DNA from: Arthrobacter sp. 135MFCol5.1
GTDB taxonomy: Bacteria; Actinomycetota; Actinomycetes; Actinomycetales; Micrococcaceae
NCBI RefSeq assembly: GCF_000374865.1
Contig: NZ_KB895469.1
Span: 1 to 59,730 of the forward strand
Direction: 5' to 3'
Length of the DNA stretch: 59,730 nucleotides
Positions 7,657 through 16,255 of the stretch are shown here, piece by piece. A program made the translations under genes and the position numbers. The notes under the pieces are model-generated. The model did not search any database and was not told the DNA's origin. It saw only the letters and a program-made list of their open reading frames with translations. Every line of letters starts with the position of its first letter. Within the stretch, counting starts at the first letter, position 1.

Positions 7657-9138
7657 ATGGCGGGGAATTTTTACGGCGGTGATGTGGCACAGCTCCGGCA
7701 GCTTGCCAAGGACCTGTCCAGGAGTGCGAGCCGGCTCGAGTCCCTGGGCCAGCAGCTCTCCAGCAGCATCGCTTCAGGGCTGTGGAAGGGGCACGACGGC
7801 GACAGGTTCCGCAGCGAGTGGACCTCCTCCCACGCCAGGTTGCTGAGGTCTGCCACCGCAGGGCTGGAATCGGCGTCCAAAGCATTGCTGGCCAACGCGG
7901 ACGAGCAGGAGAAAGCCAGTGCCGGCGGTTCCGGCGGGACTGGAACAGGAGGCTCGGGCGCGTCCGGTGGCGGTACTGCGCAGGAACTGACGGATCTGCT
8001 GACCGGCATGTCCCCCTCGGAGCGGCTGCAGTACCTGCAGGGCGCGGAGTTCCGCCAGTGGGCCCTGGCCAACCCGGAGGCGGCCAAGGCAGCAATGGAC
8101 GCCGCCGCAGATTCCGGGCTGATCGAGAAGAAGTCCCCGGAATATGCGGACTTCCTCAGCTCGTACTGGAACAACCAGGCGATGCTGCAGATGGGGATCG
8201 ACCCCTCCACCTGGGACACCTCCAAGGGGACCGAATACAACTGGAATACCATCCGCAGCGTCTACGACTATTACGGACAGGCCTACCTCGCGAACCCCGA
8301 CCTCCAGTGGGCTGGAATGGCCAACATGATCGGGCCATCGTTCGCCGGCGGTTTCCGGGACATGGCCGTGCTGCGGGACTTGGCCCGCCAGATCGCGGAC
8401 AACCCGGCCTCCGATGTTCCCCTGCCGGTCCTGGACCAGCTGGAGCAGCTTGCCGGCATGTCAGACCAGGAGATCCGCTTCTACGAAACCAGCATGCTGG
8501 ACATGAACAAGGAAATCTTCCTTGACCAGGCACGCCAGCACCAGGCCTACCTCAACGGCGGTATCGAAGAAATCAACCGGCTCCGCGACTCAGGCGCCAT
8601 CGATCCCGAGACGGCGCGTGCATGGGCCCAGGTGGACTCCGGCATTCCGGATGAAGTTCGGAAGGGCAATACGGCCCTGCTTTACCGCGAGCAGAACGAC
8701 ATCATCGCGGACGACTACGACTCCATGCGCAGCCACCCCGGCGGCGAAGCCGTGACATACATGGTGACCCTCGCCGGCGAACCCTCCATCCCGGGCGCCA
8801 GGAGCTATCCGGAGGTATTTCCTTACAGCTTCAGCGTGGAAAGTCCCGGCCCGCAGAACATCCCGTTCACCAACTGGGACAACCCGGCCCAGTTCCGCAC
8901 CGATTTCACCACCGGCTTCCCGGACGGCAACATCGCCAACGCGGACCAGCGCTGGAACCTCATCAAGCAGGACACGCTGCCTGCCTATCAGCATCTGTTG
9001 GCAACAGATCCGGCCCGCGCGGCCGGGATCATCGGATCCGACTTCGATGCCCGGGTGGACCAGTACCGGCCCACCAACAACATCCCTGCCATCATGGGCC
9101 GCTTCCTTGATGGTTTCGGAGCCGAGGTGCACCAGTGA
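7657..9138 (+). CDS. WXG100-type N-terminal protein, candidate type VII secretion substrate
   Basis: 493 aa. Residues 1-88 form two predicted helices with the turn LWKGHDGDRF (W43-x-G45), the WXG100/ESX signature, followed by a Gly/Ser/Thr linker (89-107) and an unrecognised ~385-residue C-terminal domain, largely helical and acidic, without transmembrane segments. Domain order (WXG head, flexible linker, large tail) is that of exported polymorphic effectors or cell-surface proteins. GGGGG RBS before the ATG. The stop overlaps the downstream lipoprotein start by 4 bp, so the two are probably translated together. No ESX secretion core is in this window. Confidence 0.75.
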   Translation: MAGNFYGGDVAQLRQLAKDLSRSASRLESLGQQLSSSIASGLWKGHDGDRFRSEWTSSHARLLRSATAGLESASKALLANADEQEKASAGGSGGTGTGGSGASGGGTAQELTDLLTGMSPSERLQYLQGAEFRQWALANPEAAKAAMDAAADSGLIEKKSPEYADFLSSYWNNQAMLQMGIDPSTWDTSKGTEYNWNTIRSVYDYYGQAYLANPDLQWAGMANMIGPSFAGGFRDMAVLRDLARQIADNPASDVPLPVLDQLEQLAGMSDQEIRFYETSMLDMNKEIFLDQARQHQAYLNGGIEEINRLRDSGAIDPETARAWAQVDSGIPDEVRKGNTALLYREQNDIIADDYDSMRSHPGGEAVTYMVTLAGEPSIPGARSYPEVFPYSFSVESPGPQNIPFTNWDNPAQFRTDFTTGFPDGNIANADQRWNLIKQDTLPAYQHLLATDPARAAGIIGSDFDARVDQYRPTNNIPAIMGRFLDGFGAEVHQ

Positions 9139-9800
9139 TGACGCCCTTTCTTTCTGCCGGCCGCGCACTGCGGCCGCGTGCCGGCGTCGTCCTGGTCCTC
9201 CTGGCCGCTGCTGCACTGGCGGGCTGCGCGCCCGCCGCCCCGACCTCCACTCCGCCGTCCGCCTCATCACCTTCCGCAGGGAGCACCGTGCACACTTCCG
9301 AATTTTCCACTCTTGACGCCGCCGGCGTGGATGCCATCCGCGAGACGAGGACGGCCCGCCTGGACATGCGCTCGGGCAGGCTGCAAAAAGCGTCGGTGAG
9401 GCTGACCGACGACAGCTTTGGCCCGGAGATCAACACCCGCGACCTCGGCAAGATTTCCCTGACCATTGCCGGTCCCACCGGAGACGTGCAGGCCGAAACA
9501 GACCGCATCCGCTTCAGCACCACGGAACAGGAGCCCGATTTCCGCGAGGTGACCTATTTCCTGACTGCAGGGTCGCTGGAGGAGTACACCGGCCTGATCC
9601 GGGACGGGGTTGAGAAGTATGGGGTGGACTCTGCCGCCGCGGAGAGGTGGATCAGCAGCATGGAAAGCAATCCGGGCACCAAGAGCAATTTCTCCATCAC
9701 GTCCGGCACCAGCACGGGACTTGAAGTGAACTACGACCTCCGCTACGACGGCTCAAAGGACGTCCAGGTCATCATCGTCCACGTCAACCCGCTGACCTAG
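9135..9800 (+). CDS. Predicted lipoprotein coupled to the WXG protein
   Basis: 221 aa with a type II signal peptide: hydrophobic VVLVLLAAAALAGC and lipobox Cys31, then a Pro/Ser/Thr tether (32-55). The mature part is a compact domain rich in beta-strand patterns with no recognised motif; it would be anchored on the outer face of the membrane. The ATG overlaps the stop of the upstream WXG gene (ATGA-type), indicating coupled expression. Partner, receptor or immunity role is inference only. Confidence 0.75.
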   Translation: MMTPFLSAGRALRPRAGVVLVLLAAAALAGCAPAAPTSTPPSASSPSAGSTVHTSEFSTLDAAGVDAIRETRTARLDMRSGRLQKASVRLTDDSFGPEINTRDLGKISLTIAGPTGDVQAETDRIRFSTTEQEPDFREVTYFLTAGSLEEYTGLIRDGVEKYGVDSAAAERWISSMESNPGTKSNFSITSGTSTGLEVNYDLRYDGSKDVQVIIVHVNPLT

Positions 9801-9805
9801 CCTTC

Positions 9806-10261
9806 CTACACGGGCGGACCGGCGTTGGACTTGAGGTTCTTCATCACGAGGGTGGACGTCAACCGCTCCACCCCGGGAAGCGATGTCAGTTCGGTGTCGT
9901 AAAAACGCTGGTAGGCGGGCAGGTCTGCGGCGATGATCTTCAGCAGGTAGTCGGGCGAGCCGAACAACCGCTGCGCCTCCACGATGTTGGGATTGTCCGC
10001 CACCCGGTTCTCGAAGATTTCCATGGTGGGGCGGTCCACCTGGCGCAGGGTGACGAACACGATCGCCTCGAAACCCAGGCCGACCGCCGCCGGGTCAATG
10101 TCCGCCTTGTAGCCGCGGATCACGCCGGACTGCTCCAGGTCACGCAGCCGGCGGTGGCAGGGCGCCACCGTCAGCCCCACCTTTGCGGCGAGCGCCGTGG
10201 CAGTCATCCGGCCATCCTCCTGGAGGTAGCGCAAAATATTCCTGTCAATACCGTCTATCAC
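9806..10261 (-). CDS. Lrp/AsnC family transcriptional regulator
   Basis: 151 aa from a GTG start; N-terminal HTH (DGIDRNILRYLQEDGR, then TALAAKVGLTVAPCHRRL) and RAM domain (EAIVFVTLRQ onward). The frame is open farther upstream, but the GTG at 10261 gives the usual Lrp length, and TATGTT six bases before it fits a leaderless start. Divergent from a LysE-family exporter, the classical arrangement in which an Lrp/LysG regulator induces amino acid export. Confidence 0.88.
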   Translation of the reverse strand: MIDGIDRNILRYLQEDGRMTATALAAKVGLTVAPCHRRLRDLEQSGVIRGYKADIDPAAVGLGFEAIVFVTLRQVDRPTMEIFENRVADNPNIVEAQRLFGSPDYLLKIIAADLPAYQRFYDTELTSLPGVERLTSTLVMKNLKSNAGPPV

Positions 10262-10267
10262 GCAATA

Positions 10268-10273
10268 AACATA
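10268..10273 (-). promoter_or_regulatory. Putative -10 box of the lrp gene
   Basis: TATGTT, then tattgc, then the GTG start. Supports the downstream start and a leaderless mRNA. Confidence 0.45.
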
Positions 10274-10367
10274 CTGCCTGCACCGCGAGGCGGGCGAAAA
10301 CCGGACAGCACTTATGGCGTGATTCTCCCTATGGTTGCTCTTGAGAGACCGTCGACAGGAGAACCCC

Positions 10368-11009
10368 GTGAATCCCCAGCTGTTCCTGGCCTTCATCGTG
10401 GTGGCCGCCGCTTTGGCCTGCACGCCGGGAGTGGATTGGGCCTACACCATTGCCGCCGGCCTCCGGCAGCGCAGTTTCGTGCCGGCGGTGGCGGGGCTTT
10501 GCGGCGGCTACGTCCTCCACACGGTCCTGCTGGTGGCGGGCCTGGCGGCGCTGTTGGCCGGCATGCCCGGCCTCCTGGGCTGGATCACCCTGGCCGGTGC
10601 GGCCTACCTTCTCTGGCTCGGCATTGGGACCCTCCGGTCCTGGCGGGGTGCAAGCTTTGGTGCCGCGGCGGCAGGCGGCTCCCGAACGCAGCTCCGTACC
10701 TTCCTGCAGGGCATGGGAACCAGCGGGATCAACCCCAAGGGGCTGCTGTTCTATGTGGCGCTGATTCCGCAGTTCGTCAGCGCGGATGCCTCCCTGCCTG
10801 TGCCGGTGCAGTCGGGGCTGCTGGGTATGACGTTCGTGGCCCTGGCGGGACTGGTCTACACGGCGGTGGCACTGCTCTCGAGGACGCTCTTGCAGAGCCG
10901 GCCCGGTGCTGCGCGCGTGGTGACCCTTGCCAGCGGCATCATCATGGTTGCCTTGGGGACCGTCCTGCTCGGCGAGCAGCTGGTGCCCTTGCTGGCCGGC
11001 CGCGCCTAG
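10368..11009 (+). CDS. LysE/RhtB family amino acid exporter
   Basis: 213 aa membrane protein with about six hydrophobic segments. Its N-terminal TPGVDWAYTIAAGLRQR is the family signature (usually TPGP) near residue 18, and FLQGMGTSGINPKGLLFYVA is the conserved central NPK motif. The family exports amino acids such as lysine, arginine, threonine or homoserine. The GTG at 10368 is chosen for the AGGAG five bases upstream. Divergent Lrp gene is the likely regulator. Converges with the next gene with a 4-bp overlap. Confidence 0.88.
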   Translation: MNPQLFLAFIVVAAALACTPGVDWAYTIAAGLRQRSFVPAVAGLCGGYVLHTVLLVAGLAALLAGMPGLLGWITLAGAAYLLWLGIGTLRSWRGASFGAAAAGGSRTQLRTFLQGMGTSGINPKGLLFYVALIPQFVSADASLPVPVQSGLLGMTFVALAGLVYTAVALLSRTLLQSRPGAARVVTLASGIIMVALGTVLLGEQLVPLLAGRA

Positions 11010-11983
11010 TCCCCGCTGAGTTCCTTCCAGTCCTGCTCCCACATCCGCCGCATTTCCTCATCCTTGCGGATAGGCACCGGCGCCCCGATTTCCCGCTGCG
11101 GCTCCGGGTCCGCGCGCCGGCGTCCCCAGTCGCGCGGGTTCAGGGACCGCCGGCTTGACTCCAACACCAGCAGCGCACGGTCCGTCAGGGCGTCGTTGCG
11201 GAGTGCCAGGTGGGTCTTGCGGCGGCGCAGGACCTCGGCGATGGCCTGCTGCGCCGCGTCCAGCCGACCTTCCCGGCGCAGCGCCCGGGCTCGGACCAGG
11301 AGCAGGGCAGCAGAGAGGTCGTCGGCGTTCAGCAAGCCCTCCGTCCAGTCGATGACAGTGCGGCTCCGGCCAAGGTCCAGGGCCAGCGAGCAGCGGGCCA
11401 AGGCCATGGGGAGTGACGGCGGCAACCCCGAGAGGGCGTCCAGGGCAGCTTCCGTGCGGCCTGTCTCGCGCAACGAATGGGCCAGGGCCAGGAACACCGA
11501 CTCCTCGCTGAACAACACCGGGATTTCCACCCGTTCAGCCAGTTCGATCCGGGTGACGATCCTGGTGAGGTAGGTGGAGGAGTACCGGTTGGCCTCCTCA
11601 TCGTTCCGGGTGGTGAGCCCGCGCTGCAGGAGTTCGGAGGCACGGAGGTAGCCGCCGTGTTTGTACTCGAGGAGGCCTGCCATGAGGTAGCACAGCCCGG
11701 CCCAGCCGGGGTAGGTCCGCGCCAGGTAGATCAGCCGCTCGGGTTCGCGGCTGGAGAAGACCGCCTCGTGGACGGCCCTGGCGGGCTTTGACGGCAACCG
11801 TTTAAGCCTCGGAACCTCGCCGTCGATGGACAGCAGGGCCGGGTTCCGTCCGCCCAGCACGCCGGTAAGCAGGCCGCCCACGCCGCCGGCAAGGTCGTGG
11901 ACCGGCGTCCGCAGCTGGGCGTGCCCGAACGGCGTGAGGTCACGGCTGTCCCAATAGATCGGTGCGGTGTCCCCGGCGCTCAT
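11006..11983 (-). CDS. Tetratricopeptide-like helical-repeat protein, function unknown
   Basis: 325 aa, no signal peptide or membrane segment. Regular helix pairs (for example AGLLEYKHGGYLRASELLQR, RETGRTEAALDALSGL, RREGRLDAAQQAIAEVLRR) have TPR spacing, suggesting a scaffold or binding protein. The C-terminus is charged and ends with Trp-rich MWEQDWKELSGD. The start is supported by TAGCAT six bases upstream. I do not recognise the family. Confidence 0.7.
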   Translation of the reverse strand: MSAGDTAPIYWDSRDLTPFGHAQLRTPVHDLAGGVGGLLTGVLGGRNPALLSIDGEVPRLKRLPSKPARAVHEAVFSSREPERLIYLARTYPGWAGLCYLMAGLLEYKHGGYLRASELLQRGLTTRNDEEANRYSSTYLTRIVTRIELAERVEIPVLFSEESVFLALAHSLRETGRTEAALDALSGLPPSLPMALARCSLALDLGRSRTVIDWTEGLLNADDLSAALLLVRARALRREGRLDAAQQAIAEVLRRRKTHLALRNDALTDRALLVLESSRRSLNPRDWGRRRADPEPQREIGAPVPIRKDEEMRRMWEQDWKELSGD

Positions 11984-11989
11984 CGTTCC

Positions 11990-11995
11990 ATGCTA
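11990..11995 (-). promoter_or_regulatory. Putative -10 box of the helical-repeat gene
   Basis: TAGCAT, ggaacg, ATG: leaderless layout. Confidence 0.45.
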
Positions 11996-12025
11996 ACCGG
12001 GAAGGGGTGGGGCCCCGCCGGGCGG

Positions 12026-12529
12026 TCAGCGGCCGGCGGCCGCGATCCATACTCCGACCACCCAGGTGCTGGCGGCCAGGCAGGCCAGCCCGAACTCGGC
12101 GAGCATCCCCAGGCCGGTGGCCTTCAGGGCAGCCCAACTGGACCTGGCCGCCGTCGGAAAATCCCTGGTGCGGAGGAACTCGCTGACCAGCAGGCCGGCG
12201 GCAAAACCAACGAAGAGTCCCAGCACCGGGATGATGAACATCCCCACAACGGCTGCCACGAGCGCCACCACGACGCTCCGGCTGGGGATGGCGTGCTGCT
12301 TGAGCTTCCTGCCGGTGAGCACGGCGCCGGCGGTCATGCCCGCGGCAACAAAGATCATGGCCACCGCGAAAACCACCCACCCCACGGTGCCGGCGCCGCC
12401 CCAGATGGCCCAGGCCAGCAGGCTGATGCCTACCAGGACGCTGCCGGGAAGGACGGGGATGATGGTGCCGGCCACGCCCACCAGGATTCCCAGGCCGCAC
12501 AGGATGGTCACCACGGTTTCGGAGGTCAT
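12026..12529 (-). CDS. DUF456 family membrane protein
   Basis: 167 aa with about five hydrophobic segments. The opening GLGILVGVAGTIIPVLPG and the Gly-rich VVGMFIIPVLGLFVGFAAGL are the paired hallmarks of DUF456. No enzymatic function is known for the family. The ATG at 12529 is preferred over one nine codons upstream because TAGACT sits seven bases before it and the upstream codon falls beside the malic-enzyme terminator. Confidence 0.8.
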   Translation of the reverse strand: MTSETVVTILCGLGILVGVAGTIIPVLPGSVLVGISLLAWAIWGGAGTVGWVVFAVAMIFVAAGMTAGAVLTGRKLKQHAIPSRSVVVALVAAVVGMFIIPVLGLFVGFAAGLLVSEFLRTRDFPTAARSSWAALKATGLGMLAEFGLACLAASTWVVGVWIAAAGR

Positions 12530-12536
12530 GGTCCCC

Positions 12537-12542
12537 AGTCTA
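12537..12542 (-). promoter_or_regulatory. Putative -10 box of DUF456 gene
   Basis: TAGACT seven bases before the ATG. Confidence 0.4.
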
Positions 12543-12561
12543 GGGGCGCTCCTCAAGCGCC

Positions 12562-12602
12562 CGACGGCGGTGCCTCCTTCCGCGAAGGAGGCACCGCCGT
12601 CG
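12562..12602 (-). terminator. Hairpin terminator of malic enzyme gene
   Basis: Perfect 19-bp stem (12562-12580 with 12584-12602) and a CGC loop, 22 bases past the stop of the malic enzyme gene. Confidence 0.8.
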
Positions 12603-12624
12603 TTGCCTGTCCCCAGGCGAGGGC

Positions 12625-13824
12625 CTACTCCGCTTCCACCGCCGCGGCGACGGCTGCGGTGACCGCGGGGGCGACGCGGGGGTCCAGCGGGCTGGGCACG
12701 ATGTAGTCGGCCGACAGGTCCTCGGCGGCCAGCTCCGCGATGGCGCGGGCGGCAGCCAGCTTCATGGCCGGCGTGATGCGGCGTGCGCCGGCGTCCAGCG
12801 CGCCGCGGAAGATACCCGGGAAGGCCAGGACATTGTTGATCTGGTTCGGGAAGTCGCTGCGGCCGGTAGCCACCACCGCGGCGTACTTCACGGCTACCTC
12901 GGGCAGGACTTCGGGGTCCGGGTTGGACAGGGCAAACACAATGGCGTCCTGGTTCATCAGGGCCAGGTGTTCCTCGGCCAGCTTGGAGGAGGAGACGCCG
13001 ATGAACACGTCCGCGCCGGCCAGCGCTTCGGCGGGGCCGCCGGTGATGCCGCGGGGGTTGCTGCGGGCTGCCATGTCCGCCTTCTTGCTGGCGGTGTCGG
13101 CCGCAAGGTCGGCGCGGCTGCTGTTGATGACACCGCGGGAGTCCAGCAGGACGACGTCGGTGATGCCGGCGGCCAGCAGGATCTCGGCGACGGCGATCCC
13201 GGCGGCACCGGCACCGGACACCACCACCTTGAGGCCTTCCAGGCCCCGGCCGGTCACCTTGGCGGCGTTGGTGAGGGCTGCGAGGGCCACGACGGCGGTC
13301 CCGTGCTGGTCATCGTGCATGACGGGGCAGTCCAGCGCCTCGATCAGCTTTTCCTCGAGCTCGAAGCAGCGGGGTGCGGAGATGTCCTCGAGGTTGACGG
13401 CGCCGAAGCTGGGGCGCAGCCGGACCAGGGTCTCCACGATCTCGTCCACGTCGGTGGTGTTCAGGACCAGCGGGATGGAGTCGAGGTCGCCGAAGGTCTT
13501 GAAGAGCGCCGATTTGCCTTCCATGACGGGCAGGGAGGCGCTGGCGCCGATGTTTCCCAGGCCCAGGACGGCCGTGCCGTCGCTGACCACGACCACCAGG
13601 CGCTCGGCCCAGGTGAGGGTGCGGGCCAGTTCCGGCCTGGCGTGGATGGCGCGGCTGACTTCGGCAACGCCGGGGGTGTAGGCGATGGACAGGTCCCGCT
13701 TGTTGGAGAGCGGAACGGTGCTGGTCACGGACAGCTTGCCGCCCCGGTGCGCGCCGAAGATCTCGTCTTCGGTCAGGGCCGTCGCTGCTGAGTTGTCGGT
13801 GGCGGTAACTGCGTCAATGGACAC
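12625..13824 (-). CDS. NAD(P)-dependent malic enzyme (short form)
   Basis: 399 aa, oxidative decarboxylation of malate to pyruvate. Catalytic Tyr49 in SIAYTPGVAEV, Lys104 in MEGKSALFK, metal-binding block CPVMHDDQHGTA, and the NAD(P)-binding GAGAAG. No phosphotransacetylase-like tail, so it is the ~400-residue class. The frame extends upstream, but GTG at 13824 has AGGAG eight bases before it and removes a non-conserved extension. Cofactor preference cannot be read. A CRP-like box and a palindrome lie 230-285 bp upstream. Confidence 0.92.
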   Translation of the reverse strand: MSIDAVTATDNSAATALTEDEIFGAHRGGKLSVTSTVPLSNKRDLSIAYTPGVAEVSRAIHARPELARTLTWAERLVVVVSDGTAVLGLGNIGASASLPVMEGKSALFKTFGDLDSIPLVLNTTDVDEIVETLVRLRPSFGAVNLEDISAPRCFELEEKLIEALDCPVMHDDQHGTAVVALAALTNAAKVTGRGLEGLKVVVSGAGAAGIAVAEILLAAGITDVVLLDSRGVINSSRADLAADTASKKADMAARSNPRGITGGPAEALAGADVFIGVSSSKLAEEHLALMNQDAIVFALSNPDPEVLPEVAVKYAAVVATGRSDFPNQINNVLAFPGIFRGALDAGARRITPAMKLAAARAIAELAAEDLSADYIVPSPLDPRVAPAVTAAVAAAVEAE

Positions 13825-14056
13825 GTCGTTGTCTCCTGGTGCTCGCCGTGGGCGCACGGCACATGGAACTGGAACCCGGCCGGGCCCAGCGGGGAAAGTA
13901 GTGCGACCGGAAACCCAAGGGTGGCGGGTCCAGGGGAACGCCGGGGGTGTTTCCGCCCTGCCGCTCCGGTGCGACCATGGTAGGCACCCACAAACGTCCG
14001 GCAGGAACGTCAAGGAACCCCTGATGCAGTGCCAAAAGGTTTAAGCAGGCCTCTTA

Positions 14057-14070
14057 GTGATCCAGATCAC
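14057..14070. promoter_or_regulatory. CRP/GlxR-type box upstream of malic enzyme
   Basis: GTGA-TCCAGA-TCAC, a perfect GTGA-N6-TCAC dyad. On the minus strand a possible -10 (CATAAT, 14074-14079) lies just upstream, which would place the box over the transcription start. Confidence 0.5.
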
Positions 14071-14097
14071 GGCATTATGGCGGATTTAATTGCGCAT

Positions 14098-14109
14098 TGG
14101 TCTAGACCA
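14098..14109. promoter_or_regulatory. 12-bp perfect palindrome, candidate operator
   Basis: TGGTCTAGACCA lies immediately past the TetR stop codon and upstream of the malic enzyme gene. It contains the rare tetramer CTAG. The binding protein is unknown. Confidence 0.4.
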
Positions 14110-14110
14110 G

Positions 14111-14725
14111 TTACGCGGATTTAGTCACTGTTAATCCGGATTCAGCCTCCGGAGACAAGCGACCGCAGGCTTTTTTGAGGTCTTCCTCGGCTTCGAAGAG
14201 GGAAAGCCGGCGGTTCCGCACGGACTGGACCAGACCAGTGACTGTCAGCAGGAGGACCCGCGCGCCCACCGCATCGCCGCACGCGCCGGCAACGAGCTTC
14301 TCGCTGAGCGCGTCGATCTCGCGCAGGAGCTCCGTGGTATCCCGCTCCGGCAGGTACACACTCCGGCTCAGGCACTGTTCCACGGCAGGCTGCATGACGC
14401 GCATGTGGAAAATCTCCATCACCAGGCCGGAGAGGGCACGGCCGCGGAAACGCGGCGATGATCCACGGGCACCGGCCTGCAGTTCGTCCAGCTGGTGCCG
14501 GAAGAGCGCGAGCATCAGGTGGGTGGGAGACGGGAAATACCGGTAGAGCGTCCCCAGCGGGACGTCGGCTTTTTCTGCGACTTCGGAGAGCTCCACAGCG
14601 TCCAGTCCCTTGCGGGCAAACGCTGCGGCGGTGTCGAGGATCCGCGCGTAACGGAGGCGCTGGCGGGGAGCGGAAGGCCGGGCGGCCATGGGCGGATGGT
14701 CTGAAAAAGTCTCGGGCATCAGCAT
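14111..14725 (-). CDS. TetR family transcriptional regulator (KstR-like C-terminus)
   Basis: 204 aa. HTH with RILDTAAAFARKGLDAVELSE and the recognition region LGTLYRYFPS. The core MQPAVEQCLSRSVY resembles the effector domain of KstR-type regulators of steroid or lipid catabolism, a tentative link. Start is uncertain: ATG 14725 or 14719. A TATAGT at 14797-14802 would start transcription below the more distal TTG, so the longer form is unlikely. Confidence 0.75.
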   Translation of the reverse strand: MLMPETFSDHPPMAARPSAPRQRLRYARILDTAAAFARKGLDAVELSEVAEKADVPLGTLYRYFPSPTHLMLALFRHQLDELQAGARGSSPRFRGRALSGLVMEIFHMRVMQPAVEQCLSRSVYLPERDTTELLREIDALSEKLVAGACGDAVGARVLLLTVTGLVQSVRNRRLSLFEAEEDLKKACGRLSPEAESGLTVTKSA

Positions 14726-14856
14726 TCCGGGGTTGTGTTTTAGGGGACTGCGGCCAGGAGTGCCCCCACTTCCGTACCACCCTGCAGCCCGGTTCAACTA
14801 TACGGCAACCGCACCGAGCAGGTTGGTCAGCGGGCTTACCTTCGGCCGCCTTCGGG

Positions 14857-16140
14857 TCAGTCCACGCCCTTGATCTTGACGACGAAAACAGCGCCCAAAA
14901 GCCCGATGACGGCGGCGGTGAGGAACAAGGTCCGGTAGCCGCCCGCGTACGTCACGGCCCCCAGCGCCAGGGCCGGGGCAACCACCTGGGGCAGGGAGTT
15001 GGCCACATTGATTACGCCCATGTCCTTGCCGCGGCTGACGGCGAACGGGAGGACCTGGGTCAGCAGAGCGAAGTCCACCGCGAGGTAGGCACCGAAGCCG
15101 ATGCCCAGGACCGCTGCCCCCGCGAGGGCGCCCGGCCACACGGGGAAGAACGCCATGATGGCCCCGGCCATGGCGATCGTGGCGGATGAACCGATGACGA
15201 ATGGCTTCCGCCTGCCCACCCTGTCGCTCCAGGGACCGGCCAGCACGGCAGTGATCATCACCATCACCGCATAGATGCCGGTCAGGACCAGTACCCCCGC
15301 GGCCGGGTCAGGGTAGCCGATCACGTCCCGCAGGAAGAACAGCAGGTACACGATGGTCAGCTGGTTGCCCACGTTCACCAGGAACCGCGTCAGCCACGCC
15401 CAGGCGAAGTCCGGATACCGCGCCGGGCTGATCCAGAAGCCCTTGGCAAAGACGCGGGGGCGGAAAGCCTCCAGTTCCGACGCCGGCAGGACGGGATCGT
15501 TCCGGTGGAAGAGGTACGGCAGGACGGACAGCAGGAGGGCCGCGGCGCACAGCCAGTAGCCCACCATGAAGTTGCCGGCAACCACCGCCCCGAAGACGGC
15601 GCCGGTGAGGATGCCCAGGGTCTGGCCCATGGCCGCGAGCCCGCCCACGCCGCCGCGCTGGGCCACGGGCACCCGGTCCGGGACGGCGGCGGTGATGGCA
15701 GCATAGGCGGCGTTCGCACCCAGTTGCACCAGGCACCAGAAAAGCACCATGAGCGCCACGGCGCCGGAAAACGACATCGCCAGCAGGGCCGCCGTCGCCA
15801 GCACCGCCCCTGCCAAAATCCACGGGGCACGGCGGCCAAAGCGCGAGGTGGTCCGGTCCGAGAGGGCGCCGAAAAGCGGGTTGGCCACCAAGGACACGGC
15901 GGCACCGCAGGCCGTCACCAAGGAAAGGATGGCTTCCTTGCTGGGCGCATCGATACTGATGGCCTGTTGGCCGATGAACACGTTGATCGGGCCGAAGAAG
16001 GCGGCGTTGATGCCGACGTTCACCAACACCAGGCCGGTGACCCACCGAGCGGTGACCTTCTGCACCGGCTCGGCGAGCGCCGCCGTCGCACTTTCCGGTG
16101 CGGAGCCGCCCGGCGGCAGAGGCTTCTTGGACAGACTCAT
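14857..16140 (-). CDS. MFS transporter, GPH/sugar-cation symporter-like
   Basis: 427 aa, 12 predicted membrane segments. The loop FGALSDRTTSRFGRRAPWI between TM2 and TM3 is the motif shared by the GPH/SLC45-like group of MFS carriers; a second loop reads GPWSDRVGRRKPFV. Substrate is not readable, but sugars or glycosides are usual. Isolated; divergent from the RraA-like gene. Confidence 0.82.
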   Translation of the reverse strand: MSLSKKPLPPGGSAPESATAALAEPVQKVTARWVTGLVLVNVGINAAFFGPINVFIGQQAISIDAPSKEAILSLVTACGAAVSLVANPLFGALSDRTTSRFGRRAPWILAGAVLATAALLAMSFSGAVALMVLFWCLVQLGANAAYAAITAAVPDRVPVAQRGGVGGLAAMGQTLGILTGAVFGAVVAGNFMVGYWLCAAALLLSVLPYLFHRNDPVLPASELEAFRPRVFAKGFWISPARYPDFAWAWLTRFLVNVGNQLTIVYLLFFLRDVIGYPDPAAGVLVLTGIYAVMVMITAVLAGPWSDRVGRRKPFVIGSSATIAMAGAIMAFFPVWPGALAGAAVLGIGFGAYLAVDFALLTQVLPFAVSRGKDMGVINVANSLPQVVAPALALGAVTYAGGYRTLFLTAAVIGLLGAVFVVKIKGVD

Positions 16141-16255
16141 TGGCTTGGCTCCCCCTGGTGCGGCCGGTTGGCGGTGGGAATCAGACTATCGTGGGCCGTA
16201 CCTGGCCGCGGGGCCCCGCCCCGGTGCCCCGTCACTGAAGACCAAGGAGCAACAG

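Noticed and set aside
11006..11009. Frameshift joining lysE and the helical-repeat gene
   Set aside because: The two genes are on opposite strands and simply share four bases at their stops.
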